Below the pieces are notes generated by a model, which worked only from the letters and a program-made list of their open reading frames with translations, searched no databases and was not told where the DNA came from. A stretch of 46,792 bases of DNA from Bacteroidales bacterium (GTDB taxonomy: Bacteria > Bacteroidota > Bacteroidia > Bacteroidales > B18-G4). Both the position numbers and the translations under genes were made by a program. Below are positions 17,324-26,547 of this stretch, in pieces. Within the stretch, counting starts at the first letter, position 1. Each line of letters begins with the position of its first letter. The stretch is from contig JAGYLD010000011.1 of assembly GCA_018401355.1 (NCBI GenBank), positions 1 to 46,792 of the forward strand, read 5' to 3'.

Positions 17324-18043
17324 TTATGAAGATTGTTGACCCACATTTCTGAAACCATACAGAGCAATGGCTATAAAAAGTATGATCTGTCCAACAATGA
17401 AAACTGTCCAGTTAAAATTCATAGGTATATAATGGGTGCTATAAGAAATAATTTTCTCAGGATCACTGTAGGAAAAAAGTTCGATCAAAGAAAACCTTTG
17501 AAGCATGAATGAGACATAATCCATGGTATAAGACACGATAATAACCAAAGATCCAATGATGAGCAACCCCCATTCCCTTACATGAATCCTTGCAGATTTT
17601 TTGATTGAAGAAAAATGCAGGATCAGCAAGCTTAATAATATCATGGTTAGTGAATTAAGGATAGGGGCAATAACAGGCCCTACCCATGAAACCGGTAAAA
17701 GAAATAATATGTCCCAGGTCAAAAATGAAGCAGGCCATCCAAGAATGATCTTCAGGAAGATATAATAAAAGATGTCCCAGATTGCAAAAGAAAAAAGAAA
17801 ATATGCAAATCTTTCAGCCCCATTTTTCCCAGCAATAATGCTGATTGCTAAAAGCATAATGATTGTGGCTGCTTCCCTGAACAATTCTGTGGCAGCGATG
17901 ATCCCGGGCAGTGCTTTCAAAGGAAATGCAAATCCTTCAGGATAATATAATTCTCTGAGATAGATCACTATTGCACTTTCCAGGAAAGCCATGGCCACTG
18001 AAAATATGAAAACCCAGGTGAAACTATTGCGGATTACCTTCAT
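17324..18043 (-). CDS. polytopic membrane protein, unknown function
   Basis: 239 residues with about seven hydrophobic helices (approximately 10-29, 54-72, 78-100, 110-127, 129-145, 157-175, 212-231). Several charged or aromatic residues sit in or beside helices: LESAIVIYLRELYYPEGF (21-38), ELFREAAT (53-60), ERFAYF (77-82), WDIFYY (89-94) and LGWPASFLTWD (101-111). Such buried polar residues suggest a transport or catalytic role rather than a mere anchor. No named family was recognised. It heads a likely operon with gldA 33 bases downstream. Confidence 0.75.
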   Translation of the reverse strand: MKVIRNSFTWVFIFSVAMAFLESAIVIYLRELYYPEGFAFPLKALPGIIAATELFREAATIIMLLAISIIAGKNGAERFAYFLFSFAIWDIFYYIFLKIILGWPASFLTWDILFLLPVSWVGPVIAPILNSLTMILLSLLILHFSSIKKSARIHVREWGLLIIGSLVIIVSYTMDYVSFMLQRFSLIELFSYSDPEKIISYSTHYIPMNFNWTVFIVGQIILFIAIALYGFRNVGQQSS

Positions 18044-18127
18044 TTTGTTGCTTTTTCATTATTGTTTATCACGATATATATCATTCAACGTCCTGAATAT
18101 TTTATTGTTATTTTAGTGTTGGGTAAA

Positions 18128-18159
18128 TTTGTTAAATAAAAAATTAAGTTCTAACTTTG
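18128..18159 (+). promoter_or_regulatory. promoter of rplM-rpsI (TTTG-N20-TAACTTTG)
   Basis: TTTG at 18128-18131 and TAACTTTG at 18152-18159 are separated by 20 bases, matching both Bacteroidetes promoter elements and their spacing. Transcription should begin near 18166, leaving a leader of about 40 bases before rplM. No strong hairpin is visible in that leader. Confidence 0.75.
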
Positions 18160-18205
18160 CACCCCATTTTCAGAAAGAACAGAAAGACCCGTAATTTAAG
18201 ACAGA

Positions 18206-18652
18206 ATGGATACATTGAGTTTCAAGACGATAAGTGCGAATAATGAGACAGTTGTAAAGGAATGGCTGATCATTGATGCAACTGACCAAACGGTAGGAAG
18301 ACTTGCCAGTGGAATTGCTAAGTTGCTAAGAGGGAAGCACAAACCATATTATACTCCACACGTGGATTGTGGTGATAATGTGATTGTAATAAATGCCGAA
18401 AAGATTGTTTTCACAGGCAGTAAATTTACTGATAAGCAATATGTCAGGCATTCCGGTTATCCTGGAGGCCAAAGGTTCAGGACTCCCCAGGAGATGATTG
18501 CGAAAAAGCCGGAATTTATAATTGAAAATGCAGTCAGAGGGATGCTTCCAAAAAACAGGCTTGGAAAGAAATTATTTGGCAACCTGCATGTTTTCGCAGG
18601 CCCGGATCACATGCACGAAGCGCAAAAACCGAAAGAATTTAAATTAAGTTAA
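18206..18652 (+). CDS. rplM: 50S ribosomal protein L13
   Basis: 148 residues. Typical L13 features: WLIIDATDQTVGRLAS near 22, LLRGKHKPYYTPHVDCGD near 42, VINAEKIVFTGSK, and the C-terminal region GMLPKNRLGKKLFGNLHVFAGPDHMHEAQKP. It begins the rplM-rpsI pair (17 bases apart), driven by the promoter at 18128-18159. Confidence 0.98.
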   Translation: MDTLSFKTISANNETVVKEWLIIDATDQTVGRLASGIAKLLRGKHKPYYTPHVDCGDNVIVINAEKIVFTGSKFTDKQYVRHSGYPGGQRFRTPQEMIAKKPEFIIENAVRGMLPKNRLGKKLFGNLHVFAGPDHMHEAQKPKEFKLS

Positions 18653-18669
18653 GATAGATTATTACAACA

Positions 18670-19056
18670 ATGGATATAATCAACGCGATAGGAAGGAGAA
18701 AAACTGCAGTTGCCAGGATATATCTCAGAGAAGGCAAAGGCACAATCACCGTAAATAACAGGGATTATAAGGAATATTTTTCATTACCTACCCTGCATTA
18801 TATAATTCAGCAACCATTTGAGTTGACAGATACTACCAGCAAATATGATATTCAAGTGATTCTTGATGGAGGTGGTATAACCGGACAGGCAGAAGCTTTG
18901 CGCCTGGCCATTTCACGAGCCCTCGTGAAAATTGATCCTGAATACAGAACCAGCCTTAAACCGAAAGGATTGCTCAGAAGGGATCCCAGGATGGTTGAAA
19001 GAAAAAAATATGGCCAGAAAAAGGCCAGGAAGAGATTCCAATTCAGCAAGCGTTAA
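18670..19056 (+). CDS. rpsI: 30S ribosomal protein S9
   Basis: 128 residues. IGRRKTAVARIYLREGKG at the N-terminus, GGGITGQAEALRLAISRAL in the middle, and the basic tail KKARKRFQFSKR that reaches the P-site tRNA. Co-transcribed with rplM. About 100 bases separate it from rpsB, in which no terminator or clear promoter was seen. Confidence 0.98.
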   Translation: MDIINAIGRRKTAVARIYLREGKGTITVNNRDYKEYFSLPTLHYIIQQPFELTDTTSKYDIQVILDGGGITGQAEALRLAISRALVKIDPEYRTSLKPKGLLRRDPRMVERKKYGQKKARKRFQFSKR

Positions 19057-19158
19057 TCGAATTATTGGATTGAGTTTAGTATCAAAACCGGCAAGACCAT
19101 TTTTAATATGCTACTTGCAGGTTGCTTTAAATGAATGTAAACAATTAAAATTGAAAAA

Positions 19159-20076
19159 ATGGCACGAACAACATTTGATGAGTTGTTGGACGCAGGCGTT
19201 CACTTTGGTCACTTAAAAAGGAAATGGAATCCCAATATGGCTCCTTATATTTTTATGGAGAGAAACGGGATACACATCATTGATCTGTACAAAACAATTG
19301 CAAAAGTGGATGAGGCAGCATCTGCACTCAAACAAATTGCCAAATCAGGCAAAAAGGTTCTTTTTGTTGCAACCAAAAAACAAGCAAAAAATATTGTTGC
19401 AGAACACGTTCAGAAAGTCAATATGCCATATGTTACTGAACGTTGGCCTGGTGGTATGTTAACTAATTTTGCTACCATCCGGAAGGCTGTCAGGAAAATG
19501 GCCTCTATTGATAAAATGATGACTACGAATACCTGGAAGAACATATCCAAAAGGGAGCGTCTACAGATTACACGAGAAAGGGCTAAGTTAGAGAAACAGC
19601 TTGGTAGTATTTCTGATCTGAACCGCTTGCCTTCTGCGATATTCATTGTTGATATCAACAAAGAGAAAATTGCAGTTGCAGAGGCTAAGAAACTGAACAT
19701 TCCGACTTTTGGGATGGTTGATACCAATACAGATCCAAAGAAGATAGATTTTGCAATACCTGCCAATGACGATGCATCGAAATCAATTGCCTTGATTGTG
19801 AAAATCATGGTTAATGCCGTTGAAGAAGGCCTGGTGGAAAGAAAAATGGATCGTGAAAAGAAAGCCCATGAAGAAGAAGTTGCCGAGGAATTAGAAAAAT
19901 CCATTGAAGAGAAAAAGAAGTATGAGAAGGTTGAGGATTTCGATGAAGAAGAAGAAAGGTTAAAACGGGGTAAAGACAGTGAACCAAAGTTGACAAAAAT
20001 GAAGGAGAAAGATGGGGAAAGTCCTAAAAGCACTGGTAAAAGACCAAGAAAGCCCATTACTAAACCAAAGAAATAA
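19159..20076 (+). CDS. rpsB: 30S ribosomal protein S2 with long charged C-terminal extension
   Basis: 305 residues against about 240 in E. coli. The S2 core is clear: LLDAGVHFGHLKRKWNPNMAPYI, FVATKKQAKNIV, TERWPGGMLTNFATI, and FGMVDTNTDPKKIDFAIPANDDASKSI. After about residue 228 there is a highly charged, probably disordered tail, first Glu/Lys-rich, then ending KRPRKPITKPKK. Such tails occur in other Bacteroidetes S2 proteins, though this one is long. It is followed by tsf after 32 bases, the usual rpsB-tsf pair. Confidence 0.97.
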   Translation: MARTTFDELLDAGVHFGHLKRKWNPNMAPYIFMERNGIHIIDLYKTIAKVDEAASALKQIAKSGKKVLFVATKKQAKNIVAEHVQKVNMPYVTERWPGGMLTNFATIRKAVRKMASIDKMMTTNTWKNISKRERLQITRERAKLEKQLGSISDLNRLPSAIFIVDINKEKIAVAEAKKLNIPTFGMVDTNTDPKKIDFAIPANDDASKSIALIVKIMVNAVEEGLVERKMDREKKAHEEEVAEELEKSIEEKKKYEKVEDFDEEEERLKRGKDSEPKLTKMKEKDGESPKSTGKRPRKPITKPKK

Positions 20077-20108
20077 TCATTCATCTCATAACAAAACATT
20101 TTAAAAAA

Positions 20109-20942
20109 ATGGCAAAAATCACAGCAGCTGAAGTAAATAACTTGCGTAAGATCACCGGAGCAGGAATGATGGATTGTAAGAGAGCCTTACAAGAAAGTGA
20201 TGGTGATGTTGAAAAGGCGATTGAAATACTAAGAAAAAAGGGTCAGAAAGTTGCATCCAAAAGGGCAGATAAAGAGGCCAGGGAAGGTGTCGTACTTGCA
20301 AAGACCAATGATGCGAAAAATTATGGAGCTATCATCCTGGTGAATTGTGAAACCGACTTCGTGGCTAAGAACGAAGATTTTGTAAAATTTGTCCGGGAAA
20401 TTGCTGATAAAGCAGTAATAAATACTCCCAAATCGATGGAAGAACTGATGTCTATGGATTTTAATGGAAGGACTGTTGAACAAAACCTTACTGAACAAGT
20501 TGGCAAGATTGGAGAAAAGATTGAACTTAATGGATTTGAATTCATTGATGCTCCGGCAACTTATGGATATATCCACATGGGGAATAAGCTTGCAACCCTC
20601 GTAGGGTTTAACAAAGCTGATGTTGACGGTATTGATGAGCTCGGAAAAGAGATTGCAATGCAAATTGCAGCCATGAACCCGGTAGCAGTTGATAAGGATG
20701 ATGTTGACGAAGGTATAATCCAGAAAGAAATCGAGATAGGTAAAGAACAGGCCCGTCAGGAAGGTAAACCAGAAGAATTGCTTGAGAAAATTGCAATGGG
20801 TAAGCTCAACAAGTTTTATAAAGAGAATACTTTATTAAATCAGGAGTTTACCAGGGATTCAAAGAAAACTGTTAAGCAATATATTACAGAACATGATAAA
20901 GGCCTGACAGTTACGTCTTTTAAAAGGTTGATGCTTGGATAG
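20109..20942 (+). CDS. tsf: elongation factor Ts
   Basis: 277 residues. Guanine-exchange factor for EF-Tu. The N-terminal UBA-like module contains LRKITGAGMMDCKRAL, and the core starts with the signature NCETDFVAKNEDFVKF. A single dimer domain with the coiled-coil and C-terminal module is present. A strong terminator follows 24 bases after the stop. Confidence 0.98.
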   Translation: MAKITAAEVNNLRKITGAGMMDCKRALQESDGDVEKAIEILRKKGQKVASKRADKEAREGVVLAKTNDAKNYGAIILVNCETDFVAKNEDFVKFVREIADKAVINTPKSMEELMSMDFNGRTVEQNLTEQVGKIGEKIELNGFEFIDAPATYGYIHMGNKLATLVGFNKADVDGIDELGKEIAMQIAAMNPVAVDKDDVDEGIIQKEIEIGKEQARQEGKPEELLEKIAMGKLNKFYKENTLLNQEFTRDSKKTVKQYITEHDKGLTVTSFKRLMLG

Positions 20943-20965
20943 ATCTCCATAAAAGGGAAATATAT

Positions 20966-20998
20966 AGAGGGCAGTGGCTTTACCGGCCCTCTTTTTTT
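20966..20998. terminator. intrinsic terminator between tsf and yqeY-like gene
   Basis: Stem AGAGGGC (20966-20972) pairs with GCCCTCT (20986-20992), with an inner GG/CC pairing around CTTTA, and runs into a T tract to 20998. It ends plus-strand tsf. The convergent gene's stop lies in the T tract; the minus-strand side lacks a T run, so it is best suited to plus-strand transcripts. Confidence 0.85.
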
Positions 20999-21446
20999 AT
21001 GCCAGCAATTTTCTTACGATCTGGGAAATCATTTTGTTATCGGCTTTGCCGGCAAGCTTTTTTACTGCAACACCCATTGCTTTGCCCATATCACTCATTC
21101 CGCTGGCTCCTGTCTCTTCAATGATTTTTTTTACCTCCCGGGTAATGGTTTCTTCGTCCATCTGTTCAGGCAAGTATTCATTGATGACAGCGGCCTGAAA
21201 TTCTTCTTCTTCTGCCAGGTCATCCCTTTTTTGCGATTTATATAGCTCTGCAGATTCTTTCCTTTGTTTTATCAGCCTTTGAAGAATTTGCATTTCTGCC
21301 ATTTCAGTTACTTCACCTCCGGATTTTTTCTCTGTTTTGGCTAAAAGCAAAGCTGCTTTAACTGCCCTTAATGCTTCAAGCTTCTTGGATTCTTTGGCCA
21401 GCATGGCTGCTTTTATGTCCTGGTTGATTTTATCGGTTAAACTCAT
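20997..21446 (-). CDS. GatB/YqeY domain protein
   Basis: 149 residues from the ATG at 21446 (MSLTDKINQDIKAAMLAKE); the frame extends to a TTG at 21473 that is not needed. The sequence has the YqeY pattern: LEALRAVKAALL, QRLIKQRKESAE, and the helical tail SDMGKAMGVAVKKL. The related tail of GatB binds tRNA, but the role of the free-standing protein is unclear. It follows ftsZ by 29 bases, a frequent arrangement in Bacteroidetes. Confidence 0.9.
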   Translation of the reverse strand: MSLTDKINQDIKAAMLAKESKKLEALRAVKAALLLAKTEKKSGGEVTEMAEMQILQRLIKQRKESAELYKSQKRDDLAEEEEFQAAVINEYLPEQMDEETITREVKKIIEETGASGMSDMGKAMGVAVKKLAGKADNKMISQIVRKLLA

Positions 21447-21475
21447 GATCTTAATAATATTTCTGTCCTGCAAAT

Positions 21476-23053
21476 TTAATCAACATTATCATGCAGATAG
21501 GGATTGTCGGATTTCAGGTCAATGCTGTCGTCTTCATTTTTTTCCAGACTATATCGTGAGATGATAGCTTCTTCCGATGGTTTTGTATCACTCAGCATAA
21601 TGTTTTTTCTTATGTATGCCGGTTCTTTTTCAAGTTCAGCAAGGCCGGATGGATTTTTGATCTGCATACTTAATGCTTTGAGCTTGGCTGCCCTTTCTTT
21701 TTTCTTTTTCTCCATCTCATCATTATCGAATACCGGAATGGACTTGACTTTCTTTCTTTCCTTCTGAGGACTGGTGTTCTCAAATTCGGCATCAAATAAG
21801 CTTCCTGTCAACTCAGATGGTATATTCTTTAGCTTTGATTTTTTGTTCTCAATTTCTGAGTCATCGTCATTGAGTGAAAAGATGATCTTGCTCTCTTCTT
21901 TGACCTCAATTTTATCATCAATTTCTTCAGGTTCTTTTACATCTGAGTCCTTGTTAATTAGCCAGATCTCTTCTTTTGGTGTTTCAATATTGGCAGGAAC
22001 CGGCTTTTCCTTTTGTTCCACATCATCATTTAAATTATGGCGGATTTTTCTTTGTTTCTGGACCAGCTCATTTTTGTCGAAGCCAGTAGCAACTACTGTA
22101 ACACTGATGCTGTCACTCAGGCTGCTGTCGCTTCCTGCTCCCCAAATAATTTCAACATCGCTTCCTGCTTTATTGATGATATATTCTGTAATATCCGTTA
22201 TTTCATCCATAGAGAGTTCTTTTTCACCGGAAGACAGATACAAGAGAATATTATTTGTACCAGTGATGTCATTGTCGTTGAGCAGTGGTGAAGTGAGTGC
22301 CATATCAATGGCTTTTGTCGCCCTGTCTTTTCCTTCGGCAATGCCTGTTCCCAGGATTGCTACGCCACTATTTTTCATAACCGTGTTAACATCCTTGAAG
22401 TCGATGTTTACATAGGCTTTTACTGTAATGATCTCTGCAATACCTTTTGCTGCGCTCAGCAAAATATTGTCTGCTTCCGCAAACGCTTTGGAAAGGGGAA
22501 GGTCTCCATAAAGCTGCCTGAGTTTATCGTTACTGATGATCAGCACTGCATCACAATGCTTTCTTAGTTCTGCAATCCCCTCAATGGCTTGTTTTTTTCT
22601 TTTTCTTCCTTCGAAGGAGAATGGGATTGTAATGATAGCAACAGTCAGGATCTTATTCACATCATCATCATCAAGGTCTATTTCTTTGGCTACCCTCGCA
22701 ATAACTGGTGCAGCGCCTGTACCTGTTCCACCTCCCATGCCGGCAGTTATGAATAGCATTTCGGTGTTGTGTGATAGCAATTCCTTGATTTCACCGGCCT
22801 TCTCTTCTGCTGCCCTTCTTCCCACCTGGGGCACAGCCCCGGCTCCAAGTCCTTTTTTACCCAGGTGAACCTTGTTTGGAACAGGACTCATCTCGAGTGC
22901 TTGTAAATCGGTGTTGCAAACGATGAAGTCAACACCCTCAATACCTTGTTTGTACATGTGGTTAACAGCATTACTGCCTCCACCGCCAACTCCTATCACT
23001 TTTATGATGGACGATTGGTTCTTTGGTAATTCAAAAGTGAATGCATCTTCCAT
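21476..23053 (-). CDS. ftsZ: cell division protein FtsZ
   Basis: Tubulin-like GTPase that forms the division ring. 525 residues. GVGGGGSNAVNHM near 21, the tubulin signature GGGTGTG at 107-113, NIDFKDV (T7 loop, near 216) and a core ending near 326 are intact. A long charged linker (about 330-510) follows and the protein ends with DNPYLHDNVD, the likely conserved C-terminal peptide that binds FtsA. E. coli FtsZ is 383 residues; long linkers are usual in Bacteroidetes. It lies 45 bases after ftsA. Confidence 0.98.
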   Translation of the reverse strand: MEDAFTFELPKNQSSIIKVIGVGGGGSNAVNHMYKQGIEGVDFIVCNTDLQALEMSPVPNKVHLGKKGLGAGAVPQVGRRAAEEKAGEIKELLSHNTEMLFITAGMGGGTGTGAAPVIARVAKEIDLDDDDVNKILTVAIITIPFSFEGRKRKKQAIEGIAELRKHCDAVLIISNDKLRQLYGDLPLSKAFAEADNILLSAAKGIAEIITVKAYVNIDFKDVNTVMKNSGVAILGTGIAEGKDRATKAIDMALTSPLLNDNDITGTNNILLYLSSGEKELSMDEITDITEYIINKAGSDVEIIWGAGSDSSLSDSISVTVVATGFDKNELVQKQRKIRHNLNDDVEQKEKPVPANIETPKEEIWLINKDSDVKEPEEIDDKIEVKEESKIIFSLNDDDSEIENKKSKLKNIPSELTGSLFDAEFENTSPQKERKKVKSIPVFDNDEMEKKKKERAAKLKALSMQIKNPSGLAELEKEPAYIRKNIMLSDTKPSEEAIISRYSLEKNEDDSIDLKSDNPYLHDNVD

Positions 23054-23098
23054 ATTCTTAGACTTTTTGGTTGGGTTTTTATTATTTTGTCTTGTTGA

Positions 23099-24406
23099 TT
23101 ATTCCAGTTCATCCCTTTCAAACCAGTCTTGTATCCTTTTAAGAAAGGTGGGTGGCCTGAAGGTTTTTTTATCTTTTTGTCCTGATTTTCCATTTTCAGC
23201 GACGTCTGATTCTTTTTTAGATCCTGATTTTTGTTGCTTCTTCTTTTCTCTTTCAAAACGATTTATTCCTTCAATAACAAGCCCTATACCTGTTGAATAC
23301 ATTGGGCTGGCGATATCATCAGACACTTCGCTGGAAAGGTGTTCATTGGGATATCCTATCCTTGTAGCCATTCCTGTCATGAATTCAGTTAACTGTGATA
23401 CGTGCTTCAACAATGCTCCACCACCGGTAAGTACAATTCCGGCAATAAGCTTTTTTTCATATCCCGAGTTTTTGATCTCATAATATACATGTTCAATGAT
23501 CTCCTCCATCCGGGCCTGTATGATATGTGCCAGGTTTTTTAAAGTAATTTCTTTTGGCGGCCTTCCCCTTAAACCTGGTATGGCTACTATCTCTTCTTCA
23601 CGGTTTTCACTTGCCAGTGCGGAACCAAACTTGACCTTCAATTCTTCAGCATATTTTTTTATGATGGTACAACCTTCCTTCACATCTTCACTTATAATGT
23701 CTCCTCCAAATGGGATTACAGCTGTATGCCTTATGATGCCATCCTGGAAAATTGCGATATCTGTCGTCCCGCCACCAATATCTACAAGGGCCACGCCTGC
23801 TTCTTTTTCTTCTTCGCTCAGACAGGCCTGGGCTGATGCAATAGGTTCCAGGATCAGTCCGACAACCTCCAGTTCCGCTTTTCTTACGCATTTGTAAATG
23901 TTTTTTGCAGCAGCAGTTTGCCCTATGATTATATGGAAGTTGGCCTCAAGTGTATTTCCCAGCATGCCTACCGGATGCTTAATCCCCTGTTCGGCATCTA
24001 TAATGTATTCCTGGGGTATCACATCAATAATCTCCTCTCCGGGATTCATGTTCAGGTTATACATATTGCTATTCAGTGTTTCAATATCATCCTGGCTGAT
24101 CTCTTCATCAATGTTCTTGCGGATGATGCTTCCATGATGCTGAATGCTTTTAATGTGTTGACCTGCTATCCCAACATTTACATATTTGATTTGTACATCG
24201 GAGCGTTGCTCTGCCTGTTCAATGGCGATCTGTATTGAGCGGACTGTATTTTCAATATTGGAAACCACGCCTCTTTTAACACCAAGCGACTCGGTTTTTC
24301 CGTGCCCAAGGATCTCTATTTTACCATTTTCGTTTTTTGTGCCAACAATTACAGCAATCTTTGTTGTTCCAATATCCAGCCCTACGATGATATCTGTTTT
24401 TCCCAT
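23099..24406 (-). CDS. ftsA: cell division protein FtsA
   Basis: Actin-like membrane tether of FtsZ. The ATG at 24406 (MGKTDIIVGLDIGTTKIAVIVG) gives 435 residues; the open frame starts at a TTG at 24430 that would overlap ftsQ. Phosphate loop DIGTTKIAV, DIGGGTTDIAIF near 200 and TGGGALLKHV near 335 match the family. The end FLKRIQDWFERDELE is an amphipathic helix after a basic linker, fitting the membrane-targeting sequence. Gap to ftsQ is 4 bases. Confidence 0.97.
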   Translation of the reverse strand: MGKTDIIVGLDIGTTKIAVIVGTKNENGKIEILGHGKTESLGVKRGVVSNIENTVRSIQIAIEQAEQRSDVQIKYVNVGIAGQHIKSIQHHGSIIRKNIDEEISQDDIETLNSNMYNLNMNPGEEIIDVIPQEYIIDAEQGIKHPVGMLGNTLEANFHIIIGQTAAAKNIYKCVRKAELEVVGLILEPIASAQACLSEEEKEAGVALVDIGGGTTDIAIFQDGIIRHTAVIPFGGDIISEDVKEGCTIIKKYAEELKVKFGSALASENREEEIVAIPGLRGRPPKEITLKNLAHIIQARMEEIIEHVYYEIKNSGYEKKLIAGIVLTGGGALLKHVSQLTEFMTGMATRIGYPNEHLSSEVSDDIASPMYSTGIGLVIEGINRFEREKKKQQKSGSKKESDVAENGKSGQKDKKTFRPPTFLKRIQDWFERDELE

Positions 24407-24410
24407 AGCA

Positions 24411-25193
24411 TTATATTTTTGAACAAACAATCTGGTCTTTAAATTTTAAATTAATGGTTTTATATTTTCTCCAGCCGGCTTCTTTGATGCCCTGCCGGTA
24501 AAAATTATCAAGAGTTTCAAGTTTTTCTTCCATTTCTTTGAATCCACCAAACAGAATGACCTGTCTCCCAACCTTTGGAATGAGTTCGATTTCTTTATCC
24601 TGTGTAATATATATCTGATCAATTAAGGCATTTAAAAATTCATTTTCCCTGATCAATGTTGCCAGTTCAAAGATGTTTCTGAGCAATTCGGCATTCTCAA
24701 TCGTGTCGATCATAGCCACGGTACCGGTTTGTATGGTAGTTGTGGAAATGAATCCATTGGCGATTAAAGCATATACTGTATTGGGTGTTTGCGACCAGAA
24801 CAATATGCCATCTTCATCAACATAGTAATCCCTGTCTTCTTTGGTATACAACCTCAACAATGGGGTTCTCTGGTTTATATATACATTCAGAGTTCCATTG
24901 ATATCAGTATATGCACCTGTACTGATGACAGGACTTAATTTGCTTATTGCCTGGTTAATTTTCAGGAAGTTCAGTGAATTGATGGGTTTGCCAACCATCT
25001 CGCCACATTCTTCTTCAAGCAATCCAAGGAGTTGTTCAGTGGTTATAAGGGTGTCCTTACTGCTTTGGTCAATATGTATTTTTATATCACTGCAAATTTT
25101 TGTTCCCTGGTGTTTTGCCGTAAATGACAACAGCAGGACAACCCCCGTTCCAACAATGATCCATATTAATATTTCAAATATTTGCTTAAGCAT
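24411..25193 (-). CDS. ftsQ: cell division protein FtsQ (POTRA-type)
   Basis: 260 residues. One N-terminal membrane helix (about 5-25), then a POTRA-like segment (about 33-100) containing LNFLKINQAISKLSPVISTGAYT-type features, then the FtsQ beta domain with TPLLRLYTKEDRDYYVDEDGILF. It bridges early and late division proteins in the periplasm. Sequence conservation is low, so its place between murC and ftsA is strong support. It overlaps the murC end by 8 bases. Confidence 0.9.
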   Translation of the reverse strand: MLKQIFEILIWIIVGTGVVLLLSFTAKHQGTKICSDIKIHIDQSSKDTLITTEQLLGLLEEECGEMVGKPINSLNFLKINQAISKLSPVISTGAYTDINGTLNVYINQRTPLLRLYTKEDRDYYVDEDGILFWSQTPNTVYALIANGFISTTTIQTGTVAMIDTIENAELLRNIFELATLIRENEFLNALIDQIYITQDKEIELIPKVGRQVILFGGFKEMEEKLETLDNFYRQGIKEAGWRKYKTINLKFKDQIVCSKI

Positions 25194-26547
25194 ATTTTTT
25201 TAATAGTAATTGTTCAATTGGTTCTACCATCTGATCTATATCTCCGGCTCCTATTGTCAGGAGTATTTCCGGTTCCTTATCGTTGATAATTCCTGTTAAC
25301 TCTTCCTTTGAGCAAATTTGTTTTGATTTGTTTTTCATTTTTTCCAGGATGAGACCTGAACTGACATCTTCAATGGGCAACTCCCTGGCAGGATAGATAT
25401 CCAAAAGGATAATATCATCAAGCAAATCCAGACTCTGTGCAAATTCGTCTGCAAAATCCCTTGTCCTGGTAAACAGGTGTGGTTGGAAAATACCGGTTAT
25501 TTTTTTCCCGGGATACAATTCTTTTACAGCGTTTACACAAGCACGGATCTCTTCCGGATGATGCGCATAGTCGTCAATATAAACCATTCCTGGCAGGTTA
25601 ATCCTGTAATCAAACCTTCTTTTTACGCCTTCATATGTTTCGAGTGCTTCTTTGATGCCATCTTTACAACCATATAGGAAAGCCATTGCCGCAGCCGCAA
25701 GGGCATTTTCCAGATTGAACCGACCGGGTATTCTGAATTTTACACCCTTAAGTGAAAAGTCATTGGGACCTTTGGCATCAAATTCATATTGATTTTTATG
25801 TATCCTGTAGTCAGTGATTTGATAATCTGATCCCTTTTCAAATCCGTAACGTCTGGGAACAGAATGGCCGATAAAATTTGTTTCAATTTTTTCATTAATG
25901 ATCAAATGGCCTTTCTTGTCAATTTTTTCTGTAAACTTCCGAAAAGTTTCAACCAAAGAATCTCTGGAGCCGTGAACATCCAGGTGATCGGCATCCATTG
26001 CCGTAATAACAGCCATAGTTGGATTTAAACTTAACAAAGACCGGTCGTATTCATCGGCTTCAACAACCAGAATCTCAGGATCACAGCAAAAAATCACATT
26101 GCTGTCGTAGTTTTTCATGATGCCGCCAACAAAGGCAGACACCTTTTTGCCTGTATGGTTCAGAATATGTGCCAGGATAGAGGAAACACTTGTTTTCCCA
26201 TGTGTTCCAGCCACCGCAATGGTTGTTTTGTCTTTGGTTATCGCGCCCAGCACCTCAGACCTCTTGCGAATCGGAATACATTCTCCGGATAAATATGTGA
26301 GCTGCTTGTGGTTCACCGGAATGGCCGGTGTTACAATGATCAGGTCAATGCTGTCTGGCAGTAAACCGGGATCATCTTCATAAATAACCGGGATTCCTTC
26401 CTTCTCAAGTTTTTCGGTAAGCGGGGTCCGCACTTTGTCGTAGCCTGAAACAACCGCACCGCTTTTGCGGAAATATCTTGCGAGGGCACTCATTCCAATG
26501 CCACCAATGCCGATAAAATATATGTGTTTCAGGTTGCTCAGGTTCAT
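25186..26547 (-). CDS. murC: UDP-N-acetylmuramate--L-alanine ligase
   Basis: 453 residues. Adds L-Ala to UDP-MurNAc. IYFIGIGGIGMSALARYF at the N-terminus, the ATP loop AVAGTHGKTS near 113, EADEYDRS near 166, the Mur-ligase DHLDVHGS region and DDYAHHP near 321 are all present. It overlaps murG by ATGA (26544-26547) and ftsQ by 8 bases, indicating tight translational coupling. Confidence 0.98.
   Translation of the reverse strand: MNLSNLKHIYFIGIGGIGMSALARYFRKSGAVVSGYDKVRTPLTEKLEKEGIPVIYEDDPGLLPDSIDLIIVTPAIPVNHKQLTYLSGECIPIRKRSEVLGAITKDKTTIAVAGTHGKTSVSSILAHILNHTGKKVSAFVGGIMKNYDSNVIFCCDPEILVVEADEYDRSLLSLNPTMAVITAMDADHLDVHGSRDSLVETFRKFTEKIDKKGHLIINEKIETNFIGHSVPRRYGFEKGSDYQITDYRIHKNQYEFDAKGPNDFSLKGVKFRIPGRFNLENALAAAAMAFLYGCKDGIKEALETYEGVKRRFDYRINLPGMVYIDDYAHHPEEIRACVNAVKELYPGKKITGIFQPHLFTRTRDFADEFAQSLDLLDDIILLDIYPARELPIEDVSSGLILEKMKNKSKQICSKEELTGIINDKEPEILLTIGAGDIDQMVEPIEQLLLKKYA

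Noticed and set aside
18160-18205. Structured ribosomal leader RNA before rplM
   Set aside because: About 40 bases remain after the likely transcription start and no stable hairpin is visible.
19410-20099. 229-codon open frame antisense to rpsB
   Set aside because: Ser/Phe-rich translation with no domain; it is the complement of the Lys/Glu-rich S2 coding sequence.
21774-22415. 213-codon open frame antisense to ftsZ, and a similar one at 22872-23483
   Set aside because: Low-complexity Ser/Leu/Phe products that mirror FtsZ and FtsA codons; no promoter or family pattern.
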